Below are positions 1 through 10,119 of a stretch of DNA of 64,000 nucleotides, one piece after another. A model generated the notes under the pieces. The model saw nothing but the letters and a program-made list of their open reading frames with translations, had not been told where the DNA came from and did not search any database. The position numbers were made by a program, and so were the translations under genes. The DNA comes from Streptomyces sp. 1-11 (GTDB lineage Bacteria > Actinomycetota > Actinomycetes > Streptomycetales > Streptomycetaceae), in assembly GCF_007176755.1 (NCBI RefSeq), contig NZ_BJTV01000013.1, positions 1-64,000 on the forward strand, in the 5' to 3' direction. The number at the start of each line of letters is the position of its first letter. Position 1 is the first letter of the stretch.

Positions 1-360
1 GGGCACGACGTTCTCCCCGTCCACCTCGACCACCGCGTCCGGCGCGGCCCGCAGCGCGGTGTGCAGCACCGCCCGGTCCTCGGTGACGTTGATCCGCTCA
101 CCACGGAACATGGCGTCCCGCAGGCCGAAGACGTCCCTCGCGGCGGCCAGCTCGCGCAGCAGCCGCAGCGTGTCGTCGGTGACCAGGTGCTTGGAGTAGT
201 CGATGTGGAGGTCACCGACCTGCAGCGTGTACCCGGCGCCGCGCTGCGGATCGGCGGCGAACAGGTCCCGCAGATGGCTGCCGGCCAGCTCCTGACGGTG
301 CTCGGCGAGAGCTCGCCACTCGGGTGTCCGGTCGAGCCCGGTACGGGCGTCTGCGTTCAT
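1..360 (-). CDS. pgi: Glucose-6-phosphate isomerase, N-terminal part (truncated by window edge)
   Basis: Reverse-strand frame starting at the ATG at 358-360 and running off the left edge, giving the first 120 residues. The stretch DYSKHLVT followed by RDAMFRGERINVTEDRAVLH is the conserved N-terminal block of glucose-6-phosphate isomerase, which interconverts glucose-6-phosphate and fructose-6-phosphate in the cytoplasm. A purine-rich GGAAAGAAGG lies upstream as ribosome-binding site, a little further from the ATG than ideal. It is the last gene seen in a co-oriented glycolytic group (gap, pgk, tpiA, secG, RbpA paralogue, pgi). The C-terminal catalytic part lies outside the window. Confidence 0.93.
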   Translation of the reverse strand, partial: MNADARTGLDRTPEWRALAEHRQELAGSHLRDLFAADPQRGAGYTLQVGDLHIDYSKHLVTDDTLRLLRELAAARDVFGLRDAMFRGERINVTEDRAVLHTALRAAPDAVVEVDGENVVP

Positions 361-570
361 CTCGACGTCAGCCTTCTTTCCTGCGACCTGTCCTGTTGTG
401 CGCCTTGCCCCGCTGCCGGTCCCAACCTAGTTGATCAGCACGACGGACGAGCGCTCATGCGCGTCGTCCACGCGGGCAACAACAGGTACGTCCGGCTTGC
501 GGGCAGGTGTCGGCGCGACGGCGGCAGGAAGGCGGAAGGCGGCCGCGCGCGGGCGTCCCGCGACGACCGC

Positions 571-596
571 GGCCGGGCGCCCGTGGGCGCCCGGCC
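571..596 (-). terminator. Hairpin terminator after the RbpA-family gene
   Basis: Perfect 12-bp inverted repeat (571-582 with 585-596; GGCCGGGCGCCC arms, 2-nt centre) placed 11 bp downstream of the RbpA-family stop codon and before pgi. There is no U tract, which is usual for Streptomyces terminators. Confidence 0.7.
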
Positions 597-606
597 GTCG
601 CAAGTC

Positions 607-942
607 TCAGATCTCGCCGCGCAGTTTGGCGAGGGCCTCGGCGAGGATCGCCTCGCCGTCCGCGTCGCTGCGCCGCTCCCGTACGTACGCGAGGTGCGTC
701 TTGTACGGCTCGGTGCGGGGCGGGTCCGGCGGGTTGTCCCGGTCCTGGCCGGCCGGGAAGCCGCAGCGCGGGCAGTCCCAGGTCTCGGGCACCTGCGCGT
801 CGCTGGCGAAGCTGGGCTGGGTCTCATGCCCGTTGGAGCACCAGAAGGAGATGCGCAGACGCGGCGCGGACTCGCCGCGCTCGGCCTCGCCCATCGGCCC
901 CGCCCCGACCCGGCTACCTCGGATCGCGTTGCCACTTGCCAC
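607..942 (-). CDS. RNA polymerase-binding protein, RbpA family (RbpB-like paralogue)
   Basis: 111 residues from a GTG start (940-942) with GGGAG 8 nt upstream. The protein has the RbpA layout: a short basic N-terminus, a small zinc-ribbon-like core with Cys pairs (FWCSNGH and WDCPRCG), and a helical C-terminus ending in AEALAKLRGEI. RbpA proteins bind the principal sigma factor and RNA polymerase of actinobacteria and stimulate transcription initiation. As I recall the main Streptomyces RbpA, its sequence differs noticeably and it is encoded elsewhere, so this copy next to secG and pgi is probably the paralogue sometimes called RbpB. That assignment is inference from sequence and locus. No SigR-type promoter was identified with confidence in the 210 bp upstream. 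Confidence 0.85.
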   Translation of the reverse strand: MASGNAIRGSRVGAGPMGEAERGESAPRLRISFWCSNGHETQPSFASDAQVPETWDCPRCGFPAGQDRDNPPDPPRTEPYKTHLAYVRERRSDADGEAILAEALAKLRGEI

Positions 943-1152
943 GGTCGTAACTCCCTGCGTGATGGTGCCGCAAAGCGAGTCGGCGTTTCGCTTCGCTGCG
1001 AGCGCCTCAGTCTACGTAAGGCCCAACGCGCGTCCAGTGATTGGAGTTACCGGCCCCGCACCTAGACGCAAGCCCCATGATAGGCCGCGCACAGGAGCGC
1101 GTACCCAACATGGGGCCTTACGTGCGGAATGGACGTACCCGGGCGGCGCGGA

Positions 1153-1389
1153 TCAGCCGTTCGACTTCATCAGCAGGCCGAGGACGACGATGCAGGCGAA
1201 CCACAGCAGGCCGACCACGATGGTGATCCGGTCCAGGTTGCGCTCGGCGACCGAGGAGCCGCCGACGGACGACTGCATGCCGCCACCGAACATGTCGGAG
1301 AGGCCGCCGCCCTTTCCCTTGTGCATCAGCACCAGCAGCATCATCAGCAGGCTGAAGACGATCAGGGCGATCGAGAACCCCAGAACCAC
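1153..1389 (-). CDS. secG: Preprotein translocase subunit SecG
   Basis: 78 residues. Two hydrophobic segments (VVLGFSIALIVFSLLMMLLV near the N-terminus and a second near the C-terminus) flank the conserved loop HKGKGGGLSDMFGGG. This is the SecG pattern: an accessory membrane subunit of the SecYEG channel. I chose the GTG at 1387-1389 because GAGGAAG lies about 11 nt upstream and the hydrophobic segment then starts at residue 1; an upstream in-frame start at 1437 would add 16 non-conserved residues. It lies 108 bp downstream of tpiA on the same strand, an arrangement common in actinobacteria. Confidence 0.92.
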   Translation of the reverse strand: MVLGFSIALIVFSLLMMLLVLMHKGKGGGLSDMFGGGMQSSVGGSSVAERNLDRITIVVGLLWFACIVVLGLLMKSNG

Positions 1390-1497
1390 GGCTGGACCAA
1401 CTTCCTCGGAATCGGATGGACGACGGGGGCACAGCACCTGGGCCGTGCCCCCGCAAGGGTACGACGAATCGCCGTTACCGCCTACTCACAGCCCTGA

Positions 1498-2274
<777 letters not shown>

Positions 2275-2277
2275 AGG

Positions 2278-3489
2278 TCAGTCCTCCAGTGCGGCGAGGC
2301 CGGGGAGCGTCTTGCCCTCGAGGTATTCGAGGGAGGCGCCGCCACCGGTCGAGATGTGGCCGAATGCGTTCTCGTCGAAGCCGAGCGTACGCACGGCGGC
2401 GGCGGAGTCACCGCCGCCCACGACGGTGAAGCCGTCGGTGTCGAGGAGAGCCTGGGCGACCGCCTTGGTGCCCTCGGCGTAGTCGGGGTGTTCGAAGACG
2501 CCCATGGGACCGTTCCAGAAGACGGTCGCGGCGTCGGCGAGCTTCGAGGCGTAGAGCTCGCGGGTCCTCGGGCCGACGTCCAGGCCCTCCTGGTCGGCGG
2601 GAATCTTGTCCGCGTCGACCACGGTGTGCTCGGTGGGGGCCTTGGCCTTCAGGTCCGGGAACTCCGGGGAGACCACGACGTCGACGGGGAGCACCAGCTC
2701 GACGCCCTGCTTCTCGGCGCGCTCCATGTACTCGGTGACGGCCGGCACCTGGTCCTCCTGGAGCAGGGAGATGCCGACCTCGTAGCCCTTGGCCTTGAGG
2801 AAGGTGTAGGCCATGCCGCCGCCGATGAGGAGGCGGTCGGCCTTGCCGAGCAGTTCGTCGATGACGGCGAGCTTGTCGGAGACCTTGGCCCCGCCGAGCG
2901 CGACGACGTAGGGGCGCTTGACGTCCTCGGTCAGCTTCCTGAGGACGCCGACCTCGGTGGCGATGAGGTGGCCGGCGTAGTGCGGCAGGCGGGCCGGAAG
3001 GTCGTACACGGAGGCGTGCCTGCGGTGCACCGCGCCGAAGCCGTCGCCGACGTAGACGTCGGCGAGGGCGGCGAGCCGGTCGGCGAACGCGCCGCGCTCG
3101 GCGTCGTCCTTGGCCGTCTCGCCCGGGTTGAAGCGGAGGTTCTCCAGGACGGCGACCTGGCCGTCGGCGAGGCCCGCGACGGTCTCCTGGGCGGACTCGC
3201 CCACGGTGTCGGCAGCGAAGGCCACGTCGGAGCCGAGGAGTTCACCCAGGCGGGAGGCGGCCGGGGCGAGGGAGAAGGCCGGGTCCGGGGCGCCCTTGGG
3301 GCGGCCCAGGTGCGAGGCGACGACCACCTTGGCGCCCGCGTCCGCGAGGGCCTTCACGGTGGGCAGGACGGCGCGGATGCGGCCGTCGTCGGTGATGGTC
3401 CCGTCGGCGAGCGGCACGTTGAGGTCGGCGCGGACGAAGACCCGCTTGCCGCTCACGCCGTCGGCGAGAAGTTCGTCGATCGTCTTCAT
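2278..3489 (-). CDS. pgk: Phosphoglycerate kinase
   Basis: 403 residues, the family's usual size. The N-terminal domain carries the substrate-binding segment VRADLNVPL and the basic HLGRPKG motif; the C-terminal nucleotide domain carries ALGGAKVSDK, the PMGVFE segment and the glycine-rich GGGDSAAAV. It makes ATP from 1,3-bisphosphoglycerate. The ATG has AGGAG upstream (around 3501). It is separated from gap by a hairpin at 3556-3595, so it may have its own promoter or receive reduced read-through from gap; tpiA follows immediately. Confidence 0.97.
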   Translation of the reverse strand: MKTIDELLADGVSGKRVFVRADLNVPLADGTITDDGRIRAVLPTVKALADAGAKVVVASHLGRPKGAPDPAFSLAPAASRLGELLGSDVAFAADTVGESAQETVAGLADGQVAVLENLRFNPGETAKDDAERGAFADRLAALADVYVGDGFGAVHRRHASVYDLPARLPHYAGHLIATEVGVLRKLTEDVKRPYVVALGGAKVSDKLAVIDELLGKADRLLIGGGMAYTFLKAKGYEVGISLLQEDQVPAVTEYMERAEKQGVELVLPVDVVVSPEFPDLKAKAPTEHTVVDADKIPADQEGLDVGPRTRELYASKLADAATVFWNGPMGVFEHPDYAEGTKAVAQALLDTDGFTVVGGGDSAAAVRTLGFDENAFGHISTGGGASLEYLEGKTLPGLAALED

Positions 3490-3555
3490 GCGGTGGACTC
3501 CTGAGGAGGGCTCTTGATGCCCCTGATCGTATGGGGGCGTGGTCCGTACGCGAGA

Positions 3556-3595
3556 CAGGGCCCGGACAGCGCGACGGTGCGCTGCCCGAGCCCTG
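3556..3595 (-). terminator. Hairpin between gap and pgk
   Basis: Imperfect inverted repeat with 17-nt arms (3556-3572 and 3579-3595, two mismatches) and a 6-nt loop. It sits 39 bp downstream of the gap stop and 67 bp before pgk, suggesting partial termination within the glycolytic group. Confidence 0.6.
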
Positions 3596-3633
3596 CTCTC
3601 ACTTCCAGGTCCTGCTGCTGTGATCTGCGGCGA

Positions 3634-4641
<1,008 letters not shown>

Positions 4642-4773
4642 GAACCGATCTCCTCGTTGGTACGCCGGCCATGCGGTGCCGGCGAGCTGTATTTGGGATG
4701 TCCCCGACCACCCCCGACCCTACCGCTCCGGGGGCCCCGGGGTGACATCGAGATGCCGCATACACGGGCAGGC

Positions 4774-4802
4774 GGTCCGTACCCGTCAGTAGGGTACGGA
4801 CC
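4774..4802. repeat. 11-bp perfect inverted repeat upstream of gap
   Basis: Arms GGTCCGTACCC (4774-4784) and GGGTACGGACC (4792-4802) around a 7-nt loop, in the 296 bp between the carboxypeptidase stop and the gap start. It could terminate the carboxypeptidase transcript or be a regulator site for gap. The sequence alone does not decide. Confidence 0.55.
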
Positions 4803-4937
4803 CTCCCGGATCGACGTTCGTTTCACTCCCATTTGTCACGGACTGCGAGTGCCCGCCGGCGTTTTTTTCACTCGTTCGTGAGCGGGTCGGCTCACCTGAT
4901 GACCATGCTCCGCCGCACTGTTGAGAAGGGGTTCCGC

Positions 4938-7892
4938 TCACCTGTCGAGCGCGGCCAGCGCCTTCCTCGTCACGGCTGCCCGGTCGGCGGCCGACGGCAC
5001 CTGTTCCAGGCCGAATCCGATCAGCACCGTGTGGTCGGTGGTGACCGCTCCGTAGGTCTGGAACAGGGTTCCGGCGCGCGTCCAGTCCTTCAGCACCGCC
5101 GGGCTGCCCGGGGGCGGCCCGGACGCCTTCCAGGGGCCCAGCGACGACTCGAACCCCTCGGTCTCCCTCGCCGTGCCCCCGACGACGAGGGAGGCGTCGT
5201 CGGCGAGGACGCCGTGCCCGCCGCTGCCCGGGTCGGTGACGTAGGCGATGGAGACCTCCACGGTCCGGCCGGCGTAGGCGCTGAGGTCGAAGCGGGTCTG
5301 CCGCCAGCCGCCGGAGCTGCCGGTGAGGCTGTGCCACGAGCCGGTGGCGCCGGTCGCGGTGCAGGTGCCGCCGTCGAGCGTCAGGTAGTGCCCGAGCCAC
5401 GGGTGCTCGCCGATCAGGAAACCGGCCCCGCACTCGGCCGGCACCGAGTCCGTGGTGGCCCCGCCCGTCTCCGGCAGGGTCGTCCAGTCGTCGGCGCCCG
5501 CTGTGTGCGCCTCGATCACCGCGTGGTCGTAGCCGGGTTCGGTGTCCCACAGCAGCCGGGCGGAGAGGGTGGGGCGGTCGGACGCGGCGACACCGGTGAG
5601 GTCGATGGTGCGGGTGAGGCGTTTGTAGGCGTCGTCGGTGTGCACCGCGGCGGCCATGGCGGTGCCGCTGTACGGGCCGTACGGGTTGACGGTGCCTGCG
5701 AACCGGCCCGCGCCCTCGCTCCTGAACCGCGGGTACGTGGAGGGGGGCAGCTCGTCGGAGGTGACGCCGTAGGTGCCGGCCCGATCCAGCGGATTGCCGG
5801 GCGCGTCGCCGAGGGCGCCGCTGTAGCCGGCGAGGGCGCCGGAGCCGGTGAAACCGGTGGCCCCCTTGGTCGAGGTACGGCTGTAGGCGCCCAGGTAGTA
5901 CTGGCTGAAGTCGTCGGACAGGGTGCCGTCGCCGAGGTCGACGCCGCCGCCGGCCAGCTCGCCGGCCTCGATCAGCCTGCCGCCCTCGTTGAGGTAGGCG
6001 CGCAGCTGGAGCTGGGTGGCGTTGGCCGGTCCGCTCGCGCCCGAGTAGTGCACGACGGTGCGGAAGTGGCTGAGCACGCCGAGGGCGTCCGGGGCGCCCT
6101 GGCGGGCCACGTCCCACACGACCGCGCGGCGTCCGGCCGCCCGTAGCGCGTCCACGTACGTCCGCGCCTCGGTGGCCGTCGCGCCTTCCTCGGCGACGAC
6201 GAGGGTGTCCGCCGGGGGCCGCTCGGCGACGGTGTACGTGAAGTGCGGGCCGGTGGCCCTTGCGCCCCTGCCGGTCGCGCCGGTGAACCACACCTCGACC
6301 CGGTCGCCCGGCCTGCCGCCGGGCACTGTGGCCCGGTACTCGTCGAAGTAGAGGTTGTCCTCGCCGCCGTAGGTCCGGCCGCCCTTCCAGGGCCGCAGCG
6401 GCCGCTCGTGCGTACGGCCGCCGTTGACGCGGTACTTCAGCTCCTTGCCGCGCACCGCCCTGCGGACGACGGCGGAGACCTGCTGGCCGTCGCCGCGGGA
6501 GTACGACGTGCTGAACGCGGCCGGGCTGATGTCGGGGGCGTCGAGCCCGACCGGGGAGACCGGCCGGTCCGGGTGGGCGGCAGTCTCGGCGACGGAGAGC
6601 GCGAACGGGACGTTCTTGGCGAACTCCTGCTGGATCAGCTTCTCGTCGTCGGGGAAGTTGAAGACCGACTGGCAGTCCTCTGGCTTCCAGGCGTCGTCCG
6701 GGTCGACGGCCGACGCGGTCTGGCAGGTCGACATCTCGGGGGTGAACATCGAGACACCGTTGACGTTCGAGGCGTGGCCGTCCGCCTCGCCGTTGGTGGT
6801 GTACAGCTCCGAGGAGAGCTGGGAGCGGTAGCCCGGGACGGCCGGCCGGGCGGGGGTGCCGGCGAGCGCCCGGTAGAGGACGTCGTCGGGGGTGGGGGTG
6901 GCCACCTGCCAGCCGACGCCGTACAGCAGGAGTTCGGCCGCGGAGTGGTAGTTGACGGCGTACCTGAACCCGACCCGCTTCTCCAGCGCGTCGACGGCCC
7001 TGGTCTCGGGCTCGGAGCCGGGGCTCGGGCCGCGGTAGGTCTGGCTGGTGGGGCTGGGGGACGAACCCTCGTCGTCGTAGCCCCACTTGTAGGCGAAGTT
7101 CCGGTTGAGGTCGACGCCGTCGCCGGTGCTGATGACACCGTCGCCGTTGTTGTCGCGGAGGTTCTTGCGCCACAGGCGGTTGGCGGGGCTCTTGAAGGTG
7201 TGGTCGTAACCGTCGGGGTTGGCGGAGAGGACGAACCACAGCTCGGTCGTGTCGACGATTCGCCTGATCCGCCGGTCGGTCCGGTAGTTGTCCAGGTAGT
7301 AGTGCATCAGCCGGCGGGTCGTCTCCGGCGTGATCCACTCGCGCGCGTGCTGGTTGGACATGTACAGCACGGAGGGCCGGGAGCCGTCCTTCGTCTTCCT
7401 GGCGTCCCTGGTCAGCCGGAGGGCGAGGATGTCCTGGCCGTCCACGGTCCGGCCGATGGACTCGACCTTGGTGAGGCCGGGGTTGGCCCGGGCCGTCCGC
7501 AGGATCTCCTCCTTCAGGCCGCCCTTGCCGCTGTACGGGCGGAACACGCCCTGCGCGGCGCTCTTCAGGCGGGCCGCGGTCCGGTCCGGCAGGGTGTGCT
7601 CGGTGAGCCGGACGCCCTGCCGTTCGAGCGTCCGCGCCTGCCCTTCGGTCAGATAGACCTCGACGGCGGTCCGGCCGCCCGCGGCGGCCTGCCCGGACAG
7701 CTCACGGCCGTCCTGGCCGGCCGCGAGGAGCAGGGGCACCTGCCGGCGGGTGACCTCCGAGCGGTAGACCTTCACCTCGTCGGGGCGGGACGGGGCGGAG
7801 TCCGCGCTGCGGGCCTGGGCGACGGGCGTGAGGCTCGCCGCCGCGGCGAGGAGCGCGCCGACGGCGAGGACCGATCTCGCTCTGTGTCTCAT
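4938..7892 (-). CDS. Secreted zinc carboxypeptidase, M14 family, with long C-terminal extension
   Basis: 984 residues with a Sec-type signal peptide (RHRAR, hydrophobic core, AQA cleavage region near residue 27). The M14 domain covers roughly residues 120-450: zinc ligands His182 and Glu185 in QHARE and His316 in NYHSAAE, substrate segment LNRNF, and probable catalytic Glu386 in FTPEMS. M14 enzymes remove C-terminal amino acids. The remaining ~500 residues resemble beta-sandwich regions, with a segment (TEGFESSLGPWK and neighbours) like those at the end of immune-inhibitor-A type metalloproteases; that comparison is from memory. It is a single gene between the whiA terminator and gap, acting outside the cell. 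Confidence 0.88.
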   Translation of the reverse strand: MRHRARSVLAVGALLAAAASLTPVAQARSADSAPSRPDEVKVYRSEVTRRQVPLLLAAGQDGRELSGQAAAGGRTAVEVYLTEGQARTLERQGVRLTEHTLPDRTAARLKSAAQGVFRPYSGKGGLKEEILRTARANPGLTKVESIGRTVDGQDILALRLTRDARKTKDGSRPSVLYMSNQHAREWITPETTRRLMHYYLDNYRTDRRIRRIVDTTELWFVLSANPDGYDHTFKSPANRLWRKNLRDNNGDGVISTGDGVDLNRNFAYKWGYDDEGSSPSPTSQTYRGPSPGSEPETRAVDALEKRVGFRYAVNYHSAAELLLYGVGWQVATPTPDDVLYRALAGTPARPAVPGYRSQLSSELYTTNGEADGHASNVNGVSMFTPEMSTCQTASAVDPDDAWKPEDCQSVFNFPDDEKLIQQEFAKNVPFALSVAETAAHPDRPVSPVGLDAPDISPAAFSTSYSRGDGQQVSAVVRRAVRGKELKYRVNGGRTHERPLRPWKGGRTYGGEDNLYFDEYRATVPGGRPGDRVEVWFTGATGRGARATGPHFTYTVAERPPADTLVVAEEGATATEARTYVDALRAAGRRAVVWDVARQGAPDALGVLSHFRTVVHYSGASGPANATQLQLRAYLNEGGRLIEAGELAGGGVDLGDGTLSDDFSQYYLGAYSRTSTKGATGFTGSGALAGYSGALGDAPGNPLDRAGTYGVTSDELPPSTYPRFRSEGAGRFAGTVNPYGPYSGTAMAAAVHTDDAYKRLTRTIDLTGVAASDRPTLSARLLWDTEPGYDHAVIEAHTAGADDWTTLPETGGATTDSVPAECGAGFLIGEHPWLGHYLTLDGGTCTATGATGSWHSLTGSSGGWRQTRFDLSAYAGRTVEVSIAYVTDPGSGGHGVLADDASLVVGGTARETEGFESSLGPWKASGPPPGSPAVLKDWTRAGTLFQTYGAVTTDHTVLIGFGLEQVPSAADRAAVTRKALAALDR

Positions 7893-7987
7893 GAACCCCC
7901 CTCGGACCTGACCGCCACAGCGGCGACCAGGCTGCCAGGTTCATGTCACTCCATGATCGAGTCAAGGGCGCCTCATGGACAGGCAAA

Positions 7988-8027
7988 CGCCGGTGCCGGC
8001 GACCCCAAGTGGGCGCCGGCACCGGCG
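7988..8027 (-). terminator. Terminator of the uvrC-rapZ-yvcK-whiA operon
   Basis: Perfect 14-bp inverted repeat (7988-8001 with 8014-8027) with a 12-nt loop, 17 bp after the whiA stop codon. It insulates whiA from the carboxypeptidase gene further along the same strand. Confidence 0.8.
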
Positions 8028-8044
8028 AGTTGACGCGGAAGAGA

Positions 8045-9034
8045 TCAGCCGGCCAGGTTGTCCGCCAGCTCCTCCGAGAGGTTGGCCTCCGTGCCCGGGA
8101 TGCCCAGGTCGGAGGCGCGCTTGTCGGCCATCGCCAGCAGCCGGCGGATACGTCCGGCGACCGCGTCCTTGGTGAGCGGCGGGTCGGCGAGCGCGCCCAG
8201 CTCCTCCAGGGAGGCCTGCTTGTGCTCCATGCGCAGGCGCCCGGCGGCGGCAAGGTGCTCGGGCACCTCCTCGCCGAGGATCTCGAGGGCCCGCTGCACC
8301 CGGGCGCCCGCGGCCACGGCGGCGCGGGCCGAGCGGCGCAGGTTGGCGTCGTCGAAGTTGGCGAGCCGGTTGGCGGTGGCCCGCACCTCGCGCCGCATCC
8401 GGCGCTCCTCCCAGGCCAGCACGGACTCGTGCGCGCCGAGCCGGGTCAGCAGGGCGCCGATCGCGTCACCGTCGCGCACGACCACCCGGTCCACCCCGCG
8501 CACCTCGCGGGCCTTGGCGGCGATGGACAGCCGACGGGCCGCACCCACCAGGGCGAGCGCGGCCTCCGGACCGGGGCAGGTCACCTCCAGGGAGGAGGAG
8601 CGGCCCGGCTCGGTCAGCGAGCCGTGCGCCAGGAACGCTCCGCGCCAGGCGGCCTCCGCGTCGCAGGTGGCCCCCGAGACCACCTGCGGGGGCAGGCCGC
8701 GGATGGGACGGCCGCGGCCGTCGACGAGCCCGGTCTGCCGGGCGAGCTGGTCGCCGCCCGCCACCACGCGCACCACGTAGCGCGAGCCGCGACGCAGGCC
8801 TCCGGGCGCCATCACGATCAGTTCCGAGCTGTGGCCGAAGATCTCCAGGATGTCCCGCTTGAGCCGGCGGGCGGCCATCGCGGTGTCCAGCTCCGCCTCG
8901 ATCACGATGCGCCCGCTCACCAGGTGAAGGCCGCCGGCGAACCGCAGAATGGCGGAGACCTCCGCCTTCCTGCAGCAGGTCCGGGTGACGGGGAGCCGGG
9001 AGATCTCGTCCTTCACCGCTGCCGTCATCGCCAT
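8045..9034 (-). CDS. whiA: Sporulation regulator WhiA
   Basis: 329 residues. The N-terminal half is the LAGLIDADG homing-endonuclease-like fold (TRTCCRKAEVSAILRFAGG onward) that has lost nuclease function; the C-terminal third is the helix-turn-helix DNA-binding part (KQASLEELGALADPPLTKDAVAGRIRRLL). WhiA works with WhiB to switch Streptomyces aerial hyphae from growth to sporulation septation. The start ATG (9032-9034) lies inside the end of yvcK, overlapping it by 10 bp, so the two are translationally coupled. whiA often has an additional internal sporulation promoter in other species; I did not identify one here. Confidence 0.97.
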   Translation of the reverse strand: MAMTAAVKDEISRLPVTRTCCRKAEVSAILRFAGGLHLVSGRIVIEAELDTAMAARRLKRDILEIFGHSSELIVMAPGGLRRGSRYVVRVVAGGDQLARQTGLVDGRGRPIRGLPPQVVSGATCDAEAAWRGAFLAHGSLTEPGRSSSLEVTCPGPEAALALVGAARRLSIAAKAREVRGVDRVVVRDGDAIGALLTRLGAHESVLAWEERRMRREVRATANRLANFDDANLRRSARAAVAAGARVQRALEILGEEVPEHLAAAGRLRMEHKQASLEELGALADPPLTKDAVAGRIRRLLAMADKRASDLGIPGTEANLSEELADNLAG

Positions 9035-10119
9035 GGGCCGATCCTTCCATGCATCCGAAAAATACGGTCGTACGCGGCGGCCAACAGCTCCGGGTCGTGC
9101 CGGGGGCTTCCGTCGGTCCGGGCCACCGGGGCCAGCTCGACCGCGGCTCCGAGCCGCTTGGCGGCCTCGGTGAGCGAGTCACGGTCGGGCACGGCGGCCT
9201 CGTCGGCAAGCACCACGTCCAGGGCGAGTTTAGGGGCGTGTCGCCCCAAAACCTCCAAATGACGCTGCGGGGAGAAGCCGTCGGTTTCTCCGGGCTGCGG
9301 GGCGAGGTTCAGCGACAGTACACGGCGCGCCTTGGTCGCGGTGAGGGCGTCCAGCAGCTCGGGCACGAGCAGGTGCGGGATCACCGAGGAGAACCAGGAG
9401 CCAGGTCCGAGCACCACCCAGTCCGCGTCCAGGACGGCGGCGACGGCCTCCGGGACGGCGGGCGGGTCGTGCGGCACGACGTGCACCGACTGCACCTCGC
9501 CCGGGGTGAGGGCCACCGTGGCCTGGCCGCGGACGGTGTCCACGTCCTCGGGGCGCTCCGGGTCGTGCCCCTTGACCAGGGCCTGCAGCTCCAGCGGCAC
9601 GGCGGACATGGGCAGCACCCGCCCGTGCGCGCCGAGCAGCTTGCCGACCAGGTCCAGGGCCTGGACGTGATCGCCGAGCTGTTCCCACAGCGCCACGATC
9701 AGCAGGTTGCCGACGGCGTGGTCGTGCAGGTCGCCCTGGGACTGGAAGCGGTGCTGGATGACGCGGGCCCAGGTCTGGCCCCAGTCGTCGTCCCCGCACA
9801 GCGCGGCCAGCGCCTTGCGCAGGTCACCGGGCGGCAGCACGCCCAGCTCGTCGCGCAGGCGCCCGCTGGAGCCGCCGTCGTCGGCCACCGTGACGACCGC
9901 GGTGAGGTCGCCGGTGATCCGGCGCAGCGCGGCGAGCGAGGCGGACAGGCCCATGCCGCCGCCGAGCGCGACGACCTTGGGCTGGGCCCCGCGTCTGCGG
10001 GGCCGGCCGCCGCGGGCCTCCACCGGGCGGACCGCCCGGCCGTCGGCCGTGGTGCGGCTCGAGCGGCTGTCAGGCACCTGCCGGCGCAGCCGGCTCAGCC
10101 GCCGTGTACGTTCCGTCAT
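9025..10119 (-). CDS. yvcK: Gluconeogenesis factor-type protein YvcK (CofD/YvcK family)
   Basis: 364 residues. After a basic N-terminal tail of about 45 residues comes the nucleotide-binding core VVALGGGMGLSASLAAL, then VADDGGSSGRLR, both diagnostic of the YvcK/CofD fold. Family members bind UDP-sugars and affect carbon metabolism and cell-wall growth in Bacillus and mycobacteria. The start ATG (10117-10119) overlaps the rapZ stop as ATGA. It sits between rapZ and whiA, the arrangement conserved across Gram-positive bacteria. The same open frame extends upstream into rapZ, but that part is not conserved. Confidence 0.93.
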   Translation of the reverse strand: MTERTRRLSRLRRQVPDSRSSRTTADGRAVRPVEARGGRPRRRGAQPKVVALGGGMGLSASLAALRRITGDLTAVVTVADDGGSSGRLRDELGVLPPGDLRKALAALCGDDDWGQTWARVIQHRFQSQGDLHDHAVGNLLIVALWEQLGDHVQALDLVGKLLGAHGRVLPMSAVPLELQALVKGHDPERPEDVDTVRGQATVALTPGEVQSVHVVPHDPPAVPEAVAAVLDADWVVLGPGSWFSSVIPHLLVPELLDALTATKARRVLSLNLAPQPGETDGFSPQRHLEVLGRHAPKLALDVVLADEAAVPDRDSLTEAAKRLGAAVELAPVARTDGSPRHDPELLAAAYDRIFRMHGRIGPWR

